Of a stretch of 64,000 bases of DNA, positions 1-8,866 are shown piece by piece. The notes beneath the pieces are model-generated. The model did no database searches. It worked only from the letters and a program-made list of their open reading frames with translations, and was not told the origin of the DNA. The position numbers and the translations under genes are program-made. The stretch comes from Thalassospira profundimaris WP0211 (lineage in GTDB: Bacteria; Pseudomonadota; Alphaproteobacteria; Rhodospirillales; Thalassospiraceae), in NCBI RefSeq assembly GCF_000300275.1, contig NZ_AMRN01000011.1, positions 1 to 64,000 of the forward strand. The letters are read 5' to 3'. Position 1 is the stretch's first letter; each line of letters starts with the position of its first letter.

Positions 1-31
1 GAGATGCTCTAACCAGCTGAGCTAATCACCC
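1..31 (-). tRNA. tRNA 5' end, probably tRNA-Val (partial)
   Basis: Read on the minus strand the window edge gives a 7-nt acceptor strand GGGTGAT, then TAGCTCAGCTGGTTAGAGCA, a typical D-arm. The gene is cut by the window before the anticodon, so identity is not readable. A GGGTGAT acceptor and a position just downstream of HU suggest tRNA-Val; this is inference from memory of related genomes. Confidence 0.6.
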
Positions 32-85
32 GTCTTCTTGGGGTCCATTGCCCCGAAGCGGAGCGGAAGATAGCATGGATTTTCC

Positions 86-120
86 AAAAAGCAATGCCGG
101 TGACGCAAGTCACCGGCATT
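86..120 (-). terminator. Intrinsic terminator of the HU gene
   Basis: A perfect 12-bp stem (aatgccggtgac at 93-104 with gtcaccggcatt at 109-120) has a GCAA loop. On the minus strand it is followed by GCTTTTT. It lies about 20 bases after the HU stop codon. Confidence 0.88.
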
Positions 121-142
121 TTTTAGCTGAACATCGTCAAAC

Positions 143-415
143 TTAGTTGACGGCGTCCTTAAGGCCTTTACCAGCCTTGAACTTCGGCTGTTTCGATGCC
201 GGGATGTCGATTTCTTCACCGGTGCGCGGGTTGCGACCTTTTGAAGCAGCGCGAGCAGCGACAGCGAAGGTACCGAAACCAACCAGACGAACTTCGTCGC
301 CGGATTTCAGAGAATCGGTGATGGAATCGAAAACAGCGTCTACTGCCTTGGCAGCGTCAGCTTTGGACAGATCAGCTTTAGCAGCTACACTTCCAACGAG
401 ATCGTTTTTATTCAC
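143..415 (-). CDS. hup: HU family DNA-binding protein
   Basis: A 90-residue HU-type nucleoid protein that binds and bends DNA as a dimer. It has the usual full family length, the MNKNDLV start, the GFGTF turn and the beta-arm [14 protein letters not shown] that inserts in the minor groove. The start is GTG, with a GGGGG Shine-Dalgarno tract about 8 bases upstream. It follows lon, as in many alphaproteobacteria, but has its own terminator, and a lon terminator separates the two genes. It is therefore probably transcribed from its own promoter within 416-625, which I could not pinpoint. Confidence 0.95.
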   Translation of the reverse strand: MNKNDLVGSVAAKADLSKADAAKAVDAVFDSITDSLKSGDEVRLVGFGTFAVAARAASKGRNPRTGEEIDIPASKQPKFKAGKGLKDAVN

Positions 416-624
416 TTCCTGGCCCCCTTGTTTGGACGTTCGGAGTTATGAGGAAATTTGGTTTGCCCCAAACCTGTTGCATGGGCAGTGTAAGCAGGTC
501 GCAAACAGCTCGTCAATGCGAGAGACGCAGTTTTCTGCGGTTTTTGACGTTTTTTTCGATTTTTTGCGCTTTACACCAATCCCGACATGTTCCTGCGCCG
601 ATTCTTGGGCAAAGTTATCCACAG

Positions 625-652
625 AAAAAGGGGGCCGACAGTGTCGGCCCCC
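625..652 (-). terminator. Intrinsic terminator of lon
   Basis: The stem gggggccga (630-638) pairs with tcggccccc (644-652) around a 5-nt loop; two more pairs are possible inside. The minus strand continues with TTTTT (625-629). It starts about 27 bases after the lon stop. The other side is also T-rich (ttgtttt), so it may work in both directions. Confidence 0.88.
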
Positions 653-678
653 TTGTTTTCTGCGCGTTCTGACGATCC

Positions 679-3090
679 CTAGTGAGTCGTCACACCGCCG
701 ATTTCCGATTCTTCGCCGTCCTTGGATTTGACAGCAACGTCATCAACCTCTTCTTCCCACTCGATCGGGACAAGCGGATTGACCAAGGCGTGGCTCAGAA
801 CTTCGTCAACATGCGACACCGGAATGATTTCCATGCCGCGTTTGACATTGTCCGGAATCTCTTCGAGATCCTTTTCGTTTTCCTGCGGGATCAGAACGGT
901 TTTCACCCCGCCGCGCAACGCAGCCAAGAGCTTTTCTTTCAAACCGCCAATCGCAAGCACACGGCCACGCAGCGTGACTTCGCCGGTCATCGCAACGTCC
1001 TTGCGTACCGGGTTGCCGGTCAGAACCGAAACAACCGAGGTCACCATACCAACGCCGGCCGACGGGCCGTCTTTGGGGGTGGCACCTTCTGGTACGTGAA
1101 CGTGGATATCCCGTTTCTGGAACAGGGTCGGCTTGATCCCGAAATCAACCGCACGCGAACGGACAAACGAGGTCGCCGCCTGAATCGATTCCGTCATGAC
1201 TTCACCGAGTTTACCGGTGGTTTTCATGTTGCCCTTGCCCGGGACGGTAACAGATTCGATCTGAAGCAAATCACCACCGAACTCGGTATAGGCAAGACCG
1301 GTAACAACACCGACCTGATCTTCACCCTCGGTCTCGCCGAAGCGGAACTTGCGGATACCGGCATATTTGCCAAGTGTGCGCGGGGTGACACGAACCGTTT
1401 TCAGGTTTTCAAGCATGATACGCTTGGTCGCCTTACGGGCCAGCTTGGCCAATTCACGTTCGAGGCTACGCACACCGGCTTCACGGGTGTAATAGCGGAT
1501 CAGATCACGAAGTGCCTCGTCCGAGATACTCCATTCCCCCTTCTTCAGGCCGTTATCCTTGACCTGTTTGGGAATGAGGTGACGTTTGGCGATCTCGACT
1601 TTCTCGTCTTCGGTGTAACCGGAAATCCGGATGACTTCCATACGGTCAAGCAGCGGCTGCTGCATGCGAAGCGAGTTGGCCGTGGTGACAAACATCACAT
1701 CCGAAAGATCGTAATCGACTTCGAGATAGTGATCGTTAAAGGTCGAGTTCTGTTCCGGATCCAATACCTCAAGCAGGGCCGAGGCCGGATCGCCGCGGAA
1801 GTCCGAACCCATCTTTTCGATCTCGTCGAGAAGGAAGAGCGGGTTGGAATATTTCGCCTTTTTCATGCCCTGGACAATCTTGCCCGGCATCGACCCGATA
1901 TAGGTCCGGCGGTGACCGCGGATTTCGGATTCATCGCGAACCCCACCGAGTGACATGCGCACAAAGCTACGCCCGGTCGCATTGGCCATGGACTTGCCAA
2001 GCGATGTTTTACCAACACCGGGAGGACCAACGAGGCAAAGGATCGGCCCTTTGACCTTTTTGGTACGCGCCTGAACCGCAAGATATTCAAGGATGCGTTC
2101 CTTGACCTTTTCCAGACCGTAATGCTCCTTATCAAGCACCTTCTTGGCCTTTTTCAGGTCATGGGAAACACGCGAACGCTTGTTCCAGGGAATAGACACC
2201 ATCCAGTCAAGATAGTTGCGCACCACGGTGGCTTCTGCCGACATCGGGCTCATATTGCGCAGTTTCTTGAGCTCTGCCTGTGCCTTTTCCTTGGCTTCCT
2301 TGGGCATTTTGGCCTTGTTCAGCTTCTCTTCGATTTCAGAAGCTTCATCCTTGCCATCTTCGCCCTCGCCCAGTTCCTTCTGAATGGCTTTGAGCTGCTC
2401 ATTCAGATAGTACTCGCGCTGGGTTTTCTCCATCTGGCGTTTGACGCGGTTGCGGATTTTCTTTTCAACCTGCAACACGCCAATTTCGGATTCCATGAAG
2501 CCGAAAATACGTTCCAGACGATCGCCAACCAGCTTGGTTTCCAGCAATTCCTGCTTTTCGGAAATCTTGAGCGACAGGTGGGATGCCACCGTATCGGCAA
2601 GCTTGGCCGGTTCTTCGATCTGATTGACCGAAACCAGAACTTCAGGCGGAATTTTCTTATTCAGCTTGATGTACTGTTCGAACTGGGTGACGACCGAACG
2701 GGCCAGCGCTTCGAGTTCGCTGTCATCCTCGTCACTGTCTTCACGCACCGAACCATAAGCCTGGAAGAATTCCGGGTTATCAACGTAGCCGGTAATTTCG
2801 GCACGTTTTCCGCCTTCAACCAATACCTTGACGGTTCCGTCCGGTAGCTTGAGAAGCTGCAAGACAGTTGCGACAGTACCAATTTCATAGAGATCTTCGA
2901 CAGCCGGGTCATCGAGACCGGCGTCTTTCTGGGTGACAAGCAGGATCTGCTTGTCTTCGCGCATCACATCTTCGAGTGCACGCACCGATTTTTCACGTCC
3001 GACAAAAAGCGGAACAATCATGTGCGGGAACACGACAATGTCACGCAACGGCAGCACCGGGTATATTTCGCCACGCGCCAATTCGACCAT
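679..3090 (-). CDS. lon: ATP-dependent protease Lon (endopeptidase La)
   Basis: Cytoplasmic AAA+ serine protease that degrades misfolded and regulatory proteins. Its 803 residues match the usual bacterial length. Domains in order are the N-terminal substrate domain (about 8-200), a coiled-coil stretch (about 200-300), the AAA+ module with Walker A GPPGVGKTS near residue 355 and Walker B FLLDEIEKM, and the C-terminal protease domain with the catalytic serine in PKDGPSAGVGM and the partner lysine in GGLKEKLLAALRGG. A GGGAA ribosome site precedes the ATG. It lies after clpX in the conserved tig-clpP-clpX-lon order, separated by 141 bases. The very C-terminus is acidic and not conserved. Confidence 0.98.
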   Translation of the reverse strand: MVELARGEIYPVLPLRDIVVFPHMIVPLFVGREKSVRALEDVMREDKQILLVTQKDAGLDDPAVEDLYEIGTVATVLQLLKLPDGTVKVLVEGGKRAEITGYVDNPEFFQAYGSVREDSDEDDSELEALARSVVTQFEQYIKLNKKIPPEVLVSVNQIEEPAKLADTVASHLSLKISEKQELLETKLVGDRLERIFGFMESEIGVLQVEKKIRNRVKRQMEKTQREYYLNEQLKAIQKELGEGEDGKDEASEIEEKLNKAKMPKEAKEKAQAELKKLRNMSPMSAEATVVRNYLDWMVSIPWNKRSRVSHDLKKAKKVLDKEHYGLEKVKERILEYLAVQARTKKVKGPILCLVGPPGVGKTSLGKSMANATGRSFVRMSLGGVRDESEIRGHRRTYIGSMPGKIVQGMKKAKYSNPLFLLDEIEKMGSDFRGDPASALLEVLDPEQNSTFNDHYLEVDYDLSDVMFVTTANSLRMQQPLLDRMEVIRISGYTEDEKVEIAKRHLIPKQVKDNGLKKGEWSISDEALRDLIRYYTREAGVRSLERELAKLARKATKRIMLENLKTVRVTPRTLGKYAGIRKFRFGETEGEDQVGVVTGLAYTEFGGDLLQIESVTVPGKGNMKTTGKLGEVMTESIQAATSFVRSRAVDFGIKPTLFQKRDIHVHVPEGATPKDGPSAGVGMVTSVVSVLTGNPVRKDVAMTGEVTLRGRVLAIGGLKEKLLAALRGGVKTVLIPQENEKDLEEIPDNVKRGMEIIPVSHVDEVLSHALVNPLVPIEWEEEVDDVAVKSKDGEESEIGGVTTH

Positions 3091-3195
3091 TATGTTCTTT
3101 CCCTACTCTGAGCCGTAACGCTGCTGTGCGGTCCTGCCATAGGCCCCGCCAGCAACGCGAACATGTTTTAGATAATCGTTAGATAATCCGGATTT

Positions 3196-3223
3196 CCCGC
3201 ACCGCAATAGTTGCCGGTGCGGG
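3196..3223 (-). terminator. Stem-loop after clpX, possible weak terminator
   Basis: cccgcaccg (3196-3204) pairs with cggtgcggg (3215-3223) around a 10-nt loop, immediately after the clpX stop. No T-run follows on the minus strand, so it may be an mRNA 3'-end or processing hairpin rather than a full terminator. Confidence 0.45.
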
Positions 3224-3231
3224 AATTACGT

Positions 3232-4497
3232 TCAGGCAGTATTTTCAACACCTTCACGACGTTCTGCATGGATCAGCAACGGCTTTGCCTTTCCATTAAC
3301 GACGTCAGCGTTGATGACGATTTCCTCGACACTTTCCATGGTCGGCAGATCGAACATGGTTTCAAGCAGGATGCCTTCCATGATCGAGCGCAAACCACGC
3401 GCACCGGTCTTGCGTTCAATTGCCTTGTCGGCAATCGCCTTGAGCGCATCCGTCTGGAAGGTGAGTTTCACGTCTTCCATATCGAACAGGCGCTGATACT
3501 GCTTGATCAGTGCGTTTTTCGGCTCGGTCAAAATCTGGACCAGAGCTTCGTTATCGAGGTCTTCGAGCGTTGCCAGAACCGGCAGACGACCAATGAATTC
3601 CGGAATAAGACCGAACTTCAAAAGATCTTCCGGCTCGACTTCGCGCAGAACATCACCAGCACGGCGTTCATCAGGGCCGCGGACATCAGCACCAAAGCCG
3701 ATTGCGCTGCCCCTGCCACGCTGGGAAATCACCTTGTCCAGGCCAGCGAACGCGCCGCCGACGATGAACAGGATATTGGTGGTGTCGACCTGCAGGAATT
3801 CCTGTTGCGGATGTTTCCGGCCGCCCTGCGGCGGAACGGAAGCAACAGTGCCTTCCATGATCTTGAGCAATGCCTGCTGCACGCCCTCGCCCGATACATC
3901 ACGGGTGATGGACGGGTTGTCAGACTTGCGCGAAATCTTGTCGACTTCGTCGATATAGACGATGCCGCGCTGGGCCCGCTCGACATTGTAGTCAGCAGCC
4001 TGCAGCAGCTTGAGAATGATGTTTTCGACATCCTCACCCACATAACCGGCTTCGGTCAGGGTGGTGGCATCCGCCATGGTGAACGGCACATCAAGAATAC
4101 GTGCCAGGGTCTGGGCCAGAAGCGTTTTACCGCAACCGGTCGGACCAACCAGCATGATGTTCGATTTTGCCAGCTCGATGTCTTCATTCTTGCTGGAATG
4201 GTGCAGGCGCTTGTAATGGTTGTGAACCGCGACCGAGAGAACTTTCTTCGCATGGCCCTGACCGATGACATAGTCATCAAGGACCTTGCAAATCTCTTGC
4301 GGAGAAGGCACCCCGTCTGCCGATTTGACGAGATGTGTTTTGTGCTCTTCGCGGATGATGTCCATGCAAAGCTCTACGCATTCATCACAGATGAACACGG
4401 TTGGACCGGCGATGAGCTTGCGAACCTCGTGCTGGCTCTTTCCACAGAAAGAACAGTACAGAGTGTTCTTGGAGTCCCCGCTATTCGATTTGCTCAT
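3232..4497 (-). CDS. clpX: ClpX, ATPase subunit of the ClpXP protease
   Basis: Hexameric AAA+ unfoldase that recognises tagged substrates and feeds them to ClpP. Its 421 residues are the normal length. The N-terminal zinc-binding domain shows CSFCGKS and CDECVELC. The AAA+ core has Walker A GPTGCGKT, Walker [10 protein letters not shown], the [10 protein letters not shown] segment and sensor 2 GARGLRSI. The IGF loop (SAIGFGADV) that docks on ClpP is present. It lies downstream of clpP on the same strand, but clpP has a terminator, and a 246-base stretch upstream of clpX could hold its own promoter. Confidence 0.98.
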   Translation of the reverse strand: MSKSNSGDSKNTLYCSFCGKSQHEVRKLIAGPTVFICDECVELCMDIIREEHKTHLVKSADGVPSPQEICKVLDDYVIGQGHAKKVLSVAVHNHYKRLHHSSKNEDIELAKSNIMLVGPTGCGKTLLAQTLARILDVPFTMADATTLTEAGYVGEDVENIILKLLQAADYNVERAQRGIVYIDEVDKISRKSDNPSITRDVSGEGVQQALLKIMEGTVASVPPQGGRKHPQQEFLQVDTTNILFIVGGAFAGLDKVISQRGRGSAIGFGADVRGPDERRAGDVLREVEPEDLLKFGLIPEFIGRLPVLATLEDLDNEALVQILTEPKNALIKQYQRLFDMEDVKLTFQTDALKAIADKAIERKTGARGLRSIMEGILLETMFDLPTMESVEEIVINADVVNGKAKPLLIHAERREGVENTA

Positions 4498-4798
4498 ACA
4501 AACCCCAATTACGTTTGACGTTATCTTTTATCGCCATGTTAGCCGGTAAACGATACCGATCTCAACGTTTAATCTGCGCTTTTCGGCTTTATGGCGTCAT
4601 GTTTGATATGGGTTCGCTATCTTGGTTGCGAAACCCCTTGCATTAATCACCCAAACGTTCGGGCGGCCAGCAAGTTCCGAACAATAACGCCCAAGCCTGC
4701 ACATACTCTTGTCTATGACTTAAAACTGCCATGAGGCAAGACATAAAAAAACGCCCCGGCCGATCACCGGGGCGTTTCCACCAATCACACCTGAGTGA
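4498..4798. other. clpP-clpX intergenic region
   Basis: 301 bases without a gene. The end next to clpP holds the clpP terminator (4744-4777). The remainder is moderately AT-rich and must hold any separate clpX promoter. I see no convincing -35/-10 pair and no open frame that looks coding. Confidence 0.6.
4744..4777 (-). terminator. Intrinsic terminator of clpP
   Basis: A perfect 9-bp GC-rich stem, acgccccgg (4751-4759) with ccggggcgt (4767-4775), has a 7-nt loop. The minus strand continues with TTTTTT (4745-4750). It starts about 23 bases after the clpP stop. Confidence 0.88.
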
Positions 4799-5428
4799 TC
4801 AGTCTTTCTTTTCATCACTTTCCGGCTTCGGACGCGATGTAACGACCTCGTCGATCAGACCAAATTCCTTGGCCTGATCAGGGGTGAGGAAGTTATCACG
4901 TTCCATTGCGTCTTCGATGGTCTTGAGATCGCGGCCGGTATGTTCGACATAGATCTCGTTAAGACGCTGACGCAGAGCCAGAATTTCACGGGCATGAATT
5001 TCGATGTCCGATGCCTGACCCTGGAAGCCGCCAGACGGCTGGTGGATCATGACGCGTGCATTGGGCAGGCAGTAACGCTTGCCTTTTGCACCGGCCATCA
5101 GAAGCAGCGACCCCATGGATGCCGCCTGCCCCATGCACACCGTCGAGACATCGCAACGGATGTACTGCATGGTGTCATAGATGGCGAGACCCGAGGTCAC
5201 AACACCGCCCGGTGAGTTGATGTAAAGCGAGATATCCTTATCCGGATTTTCCGATTCGAGATGCAGCAACTGCGCACAGATCAGTGACGACATGCCGTCA
5301 TGGACCTGACCGTTGATGAAAACGATGCGCTCCTTAAGAAGGCGCGAAAAGATGTCATAGGCACGCTCGCCACGGCTGGTCTGTTCAACGACCATCGGTA
5401 CAAGCGAATTCATCCGTTCTTCAATCAT
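4799..5428 (-). CDS. clpP: ClpP, proteolytic subunit of ClpXP
   Basis: Serine protease that assembles as a tetradecameric barrel and degrades substrates delivered by ClpX. With the start chosen here the protein has 209 residues; catalytic Ser104 sits in QAASMGS and His129 in MIHQPSGG, with the Asp in the following helix region. A longer frame opens at TTG 5437, but AGGGAG lies about 10 bases before ATG 5428 and abuts the TTG, so 5428 is preferred. It is 44 bases downstream of tig and probably cotranscribed with it. Confidence 0.95.
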   Translation of the reverse strand: MIEERMNSLVPMVVEQTSRGERAYDIFSRLLKERIVFINGQVHDGMSSLICAQLLHLESENPDKDISLYINSPGGVVTSGLAIYDTMQYIRCDVSTVCMGQAASMGSLLLMAGAKGKRYCLPNARVMIHQPSGGFQGQASDIEIHAREILALRQRLNEIYVEHTGRDLKTIEDAMERDNFLTPDQAKEFGLIDEVVTSRPKPESDEKKD

Positions 5429-5472
5429 CAACTGCAATCTCCCTGCATGATCCTAAACCGTGTCCGGCCGGA

Positions 5473-6945
5473 TTACTTGTCTTCGGATTTGTCAGCAGCT
5501 TTTTTAGCGGCCGGCTTTTTGGCTGCAGCTTTCTTGGCCGGGGCTTTTTTAGCCGGAGCCTTTTTCTCTGCGTCCTTTTTCGCCGGTGCTTTCTTAGCAG
5601 CCGATTTCTTCTTCGGAGCTTCGTCTTCCTCTTCCGGCTTCAGAAGGTCTTCAACCGAAACGGTTTTTTCTTCTACCTTGGCGAGTTCGACGATGTAATC
5701 AACGACCTTGTCTTCATATACAGGGCCCTGAAGCGCCTGCAAGGCCTGCGGGTTATTTTTATAGAATTCGATAACCTGCTGTTCCTGACCCGGATATTTC
5801 TGGGCTTCGGCAACGAGGACCTTGTTGACGTCTTCCTGAGTGACCTGGATCTCATTCTCACGGCCGACTTCTGCAAGCAGAAGACCCAGAAGAACGCGAC
5901 GTTCTGCGATTTCGCGGAACTCTTCGGTCAGCTCTTCTTCGGACTTGCCTTTGGTTTCGTCGTCTTCCTGTCCAGCTTCACGGGCCTGTTTGATCTGGCC
6001 GATGATGCCTTCGAGTTCGTTTTCAACGAGCGACTTCGGCAGTTCGAAGCTGTGGTTTTCAGCCAGCGCGTCAAGAAGCTGACGCTTCATTTTCTGACGG
6101 GAAACCGATTCGTATTCGCGGCCAAAGTCCTTGCGGATCGCTTCTTTAAGGGACTCAAGGCTGTCCTGACCGAGTTTCTTGGCCAGTTCATCATCCAGCT
6201 CAGCCGGTTTCTTTTCCTTGATTTCCTTGACGGTTACGTCGAACTCAGCGTCTTTGCCTGCGAGTTCGGCAGCACCGTAAGCTTCCGGGAATTTCACTTT
6301 GACGACGACTTCGTCACCAGCGTTCACACCGGTCAGCTGATCTTCGAAACCTTCGATGAAGGAACCCGAACCGAGTTCGAGTTCGTAATCTTCGGCTTTG
6401 CCGCCTTCGAACGCTTCACCATCGATTTTGCCCAGGAAGTCGATAACAACAACGTCACCGGCTTTGGACTTGCGCTTGCGTGCGAGCGGTGCGGTCGTAC
6501 CCTGTGCGGATGCGATGCGCTCGAGGGTTTCGTTCACCTTGCTGTCGTCAAGTTCAACGACTTCACGGGTCAGCTTCAGCTTTTTGAAGTCCATTGCTTC
6601 GATAGCCGGGATGATTTCGACTGCGATGTCGAATTCCAGATCGCCGCCTTCATCGAATTTGGTGACTTCGATTTTCGGCTGAACAGCCGGGCGCAAGTCA
6701 TTGTCGTTCAGAACCTTGCCGGTGTTTTCGTTGACAGCGGCTTCAAGGACTTCGCCCATGACAGCCTGGCCGTAACGCTGACGCAGGAGTTTCGCCGGAA
6801 TCTTGCCCGGACGGAAGCCCGGCAGGCGAACCTGATCCTTGATCTCGTCAAGTTTGGCGACGACTTTTTCTTCGATATGTGCGGCGGGCACGACGACTTT
6901 GAACTCGCGCGCCAGGCCTTCGTTTTTGGTTTCAGTAACCTGCAT
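5473..6945 (-). CDS. tig: Trigger factor (ribosome-associated chaperone) with Lys/Ala-rich tail
   Basis: Chaperone and peptidyl-prolyl isomerase that binds the ribosome exit tunnel and shields nascent chains. The ribosome-binding signature GFRPGKIP is at residues 43-50. The FKBP-type domain follows (about 150-245), then the helical substrate-binding arms. The core of about 443 residues matches the family. The protein then continues for 47 residues (444-490) made almost only of Lys, Ala and Pro in AAKK/APAKK repeats, with 19 lysines, which resembles a histone H1 tail and is absent from E. coli trigger factor. It is the first gene of the tig-clpP-clpX-lon block. Confidence 0.97.
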   Translation of the reverse strand: MQVTETKNEGLAREFKVVVPAAHIEEKVVAKLDEIKDQVRLPGFRPGKIPAKLLRQRYGQAVMGEVLEAAVNENTGKVLNDNDLRPAVQPKIEVTKFDEGGDLEFDIAVEIIPAIEAMDFKKLKLTREVVELDDSKVNETLERIASAQGTTAPLARKRKSKAGDVVVIDFLGKIDGEAFEGGKAEDYELELGSGSFIEGFEDQLTGVNAGDEVVVKVKFPEAYGAAELAGKDAEFDVTVKEIKEKKPAELDDELAKKLGQDSLESLKEAIRKDFGREYESVSRQKMKRQLLDALAENHSFELPKSLVENELEGIIGQIKQAREAGQEDDETKGKSEEELTEEFREIAERRVLLGLLLAEVGRENEIQVTQEDVNKVLVAEAQKYPGQEQQVIEFYKNNPQALQALQGPVYEDKVVDYIVELAKVEEKTVSVEDLLKPEEEDEAPKKKSAAKKAPAKKDAEKKAPAKKAPAKKAAAKKPAAKKAADKSEDK

Positions 6946-7058
6946 AGATAACTCTTTTGCTTGGTTCGAATAATGTCCGTTACGCGACGCAGTCCGGACG
7001 TCAGAAAGTCAATACGACTAAACGAATATGGTACCCGGTCAAATTTTAAGCCTGCTTA

Positions 7059-7143
7059 TGGTACGGGTGAAGGGACTCGAACCCCCACGGATTGCTCCAC
7101 TGGAACCTAAATCCAGCGCGTCTACCAGTTCCGCCACACCCGC
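7059..7143 (-). tRNA. tRNA-Leu (UAG)
   Basis: An 85-nt class II tRNA with an encoded CCA end. The acceptor GCGGGTG pairs with CACCCGT (G-U first pair). The anticodon stem CTGGA/TCCAG encloses the loop TTTAGGT, giving anticodon TAG. A long variable arm and the T-loop GGTTCGAGTCC are visible. It lies upstream of tig on the same strand. Confidence 0.97.
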
Positions 7144-7225
7144 ACACAAGCATAGAAATCACTCCGGTCACACCGGAATGAGTGCGCCTTAATACAAACT
7201 TCGATCCCCTCATGCAAGCATCGCC

Positions 7226-7253
7226 TTTTCGACAAACGCAATCTTGTCGAAAA
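7226..7253. repeat. Inverted repeat downstream of malonyl-CoA decarboxylase
   Basis: ttttcgaca (7226-7234) and tgtcgaaaa (7245-7253) form a perfect 9-bp dyad with a 10-nt spacer, about 58 bases past the decarboxylase stop. There is no U-tract on the transcribed side, so it is either an mRNA-end hairpin or a protein site. Function unknown. Confidence 0.45.
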
Positions 7254-7310
7254 TATCCATCAAACAGGGCCTAAATCGGGGGCAATCAGCCGATTTCCGG
7301 TGACGCAACC

Positions 7311-8717
7311 CTAGCGGAAATGACGTTTTACAGCACTGGAAACCGCGATTTTGCCCTGCCCGACGTAACTTTCGTGATTTTTTTCGATGGTCGAAAGGTC
7401 ATAGAGATAGTTCACCATCATCCCGAATGACTGGTTCCAGCCATTTTCCTTGGCATTGCCGTTCCAGTTCAACCGTTCTACCCGCGCACCGTTGCTCAGA
7501 TGAAAATGCGCGACCGGGTCAAAGGCGGTGTCCATGCCGGGACGCTTGGCATTCAAAAGATACCACGCCGTCAGGTACTCGATATTTGCGCGTGTGCGCT
7601 CCGAAACCCCGTCCGGGCTGGTGGCAGGTGGTTTTGGCCCCAGCAAGTCATCGCAATCGGTCAAGGCGGCCTCAATCGCCTTGGGCAGGCCGGTTTCCTC
7701 GCCCTTGGCCATGGCATCAAGCTGCCGGTCCATCCAGCTGCGCAGTGCCGGTATCGGCGACAGGGTAGAAAATTGTTTGAGATGTGGCAGATCACGCTGC
7801 AATTGGGCGACCACCCGTTTGATCAGGAAATCGCCAAAGCTGATTCCCGCCAATCCGGCCTGCGCGTTGGAAATAGAATAGAAGATCGCCGTGTCGGGCT
7901 TCGTTTCGCTTTTGGGGGCCTTTTCCGTGCCGCCCAAATCGTCATCCTTGCTTTCGATCAGTTCATCGACGTTGCCAGCAATGCCGTTCACAAGCGCGAC
8001 TTCCACGAAAATAAGCGGCTCGTCAGGCATCCCTGGATGGAAGAAGGCGAAACACCGCCGGTCGGATGCCAGTCGCCGTTTAAGATCATCCCAGCTTTGA
8101 ATGGCGTGAACCGCTTCATAGGCGATCAGTTTTTCAAGCAGTGCGGCCGGAGAATTCCACGTGATGCGGCTCAGTTCCAGAAAGCCGATATCAAACCAGC
8201 TTGCCAGCAGTGTCTTGAGATCGCGTTCCAGAATGGCAAGTCCCGGGGCTTCCTTGCGCCAGCGCAAAAGATCAGCGCGCAGATCAACCAGGAACTTCAC
8301 ACCTTGTGGTAATGAATTGAATTCCTTGAGGATCAAACGGAATGGCGGCACCAGTGCGGCACGCAGTTCGGTTTCAAGCAATGCCTGTTCGGCCAGATCA
8401 TCAGCCGCCGTCCAATCGGCCATAACAGCCGCAACCCGGTCGCGATCCACCCCGAATTCATTGACCAGAAGATGCAGGAATTCACGTTTCCCCGCATCAT
8501 CAAGGCGCAAGAAATCATGCCCAAGGGTGGCTGCACGCGCACGAGCCGATACCGCCCCACCCCGCCGTGCCAGACAATCGGCGATCTGTTCGCGCCAACG
8601 GTCCTGGCGGGTCTGGCTTTCATCAAAACCAAGGCCACGCACCACCGGGCTATCGCGCAGTTCGCGCCAGGCGCCACGAAGATTATCAAGGGTTCTGTCG
8701 AGAAACGTCTGAGACAT
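7311..8717 (-). CDS. Malonyl-CoA decarboxylase
   Basis: Predicted to convert malonyl-CoA to acetyl-CoA and CO2. The 468-residue protein has the helical N-terminal oligomerisation region and the C-terminal acetyltransferase-like catalytic domain, with family stretches HPGMPDEPLIFVEVALV, FYSISNAQAGLAGISFGDF and FSTLSPIPALRSW; a catalytic His sits in the HPGMP segment. The frame extends 16 codons further, but GGGAG precedes ATG 8717 (MSQTFLD) at good spacing. The usual partners in malonate use, malonyl-CoA synthetase and a malonate carrier, are not in the window, so here it may serve malonyl-CoA turnover. The family call is firm; the role is inferred. Confidence 0.93.
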   Translation of the reverse strand: MSQTFLDRTLDNLRGAWRELRDSPVVRGLGFDESQTRQDRWREQIADCLARRGGAVSARARAATLGHDFLRLDDAGKREFLHLLVNEFGVDRDRVAAVMADWTAADDLAEQALLETELRAALVPPFRLILKEFNSLPQGVKFLVDLRADLLRWRKEAPGLAILERDLKTLLASWFDIGFLELSRITWNSPAALLEKLIAYEAVHAIQSWDDLKRRLASDRRCFAFFHPGMPDEPLIFVEVALVNGIAGNVDELIESKDDDLGGTEKAPKSETKPDTAIFYSISNAQAGLAGISFGDFLIKRVVAQLQRDLPHLKQFSTLSPIPALRSWMDRQLDAMAKGEETGLPKAIEAALTDCDDLLGPKPPATSPDGVSERTRANIEYLTAWYLLNAKRPGMDTAFDPVAHFHLSNGARVERLNWNGNAKENGWNQSFGMMVNYLYDLSTIEKNHESYVGQGKIAVSSAVKRHFR

Positions 8718-8866
8718 GCCTGTCTCCCACTCCGATATCAGAAGAACTTCAAATCGTTTCCTCAATGCGTGATGTTCTATCCCGTCACGCCATACCGTTT
8801 TTATATCGGGTGATTATACCGCAAGCGCCAGCGGCTGCGGCGACTTCTTATTCACCTTAGTTCACG

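Noticed and set aside
682..1953. Long open frame on the plus strand opposite lon
   Set aside because: It is antisense to a strongly conserved gene, has no recognisable domain and no ribosome site. GC-rich alphaproteobacterial codon use often leaves such mirror frames open.
3211..4518. 435-codon open frame opposite clpX
   Set aside because: Antisense to a certain clpX with all motifs; no family features.
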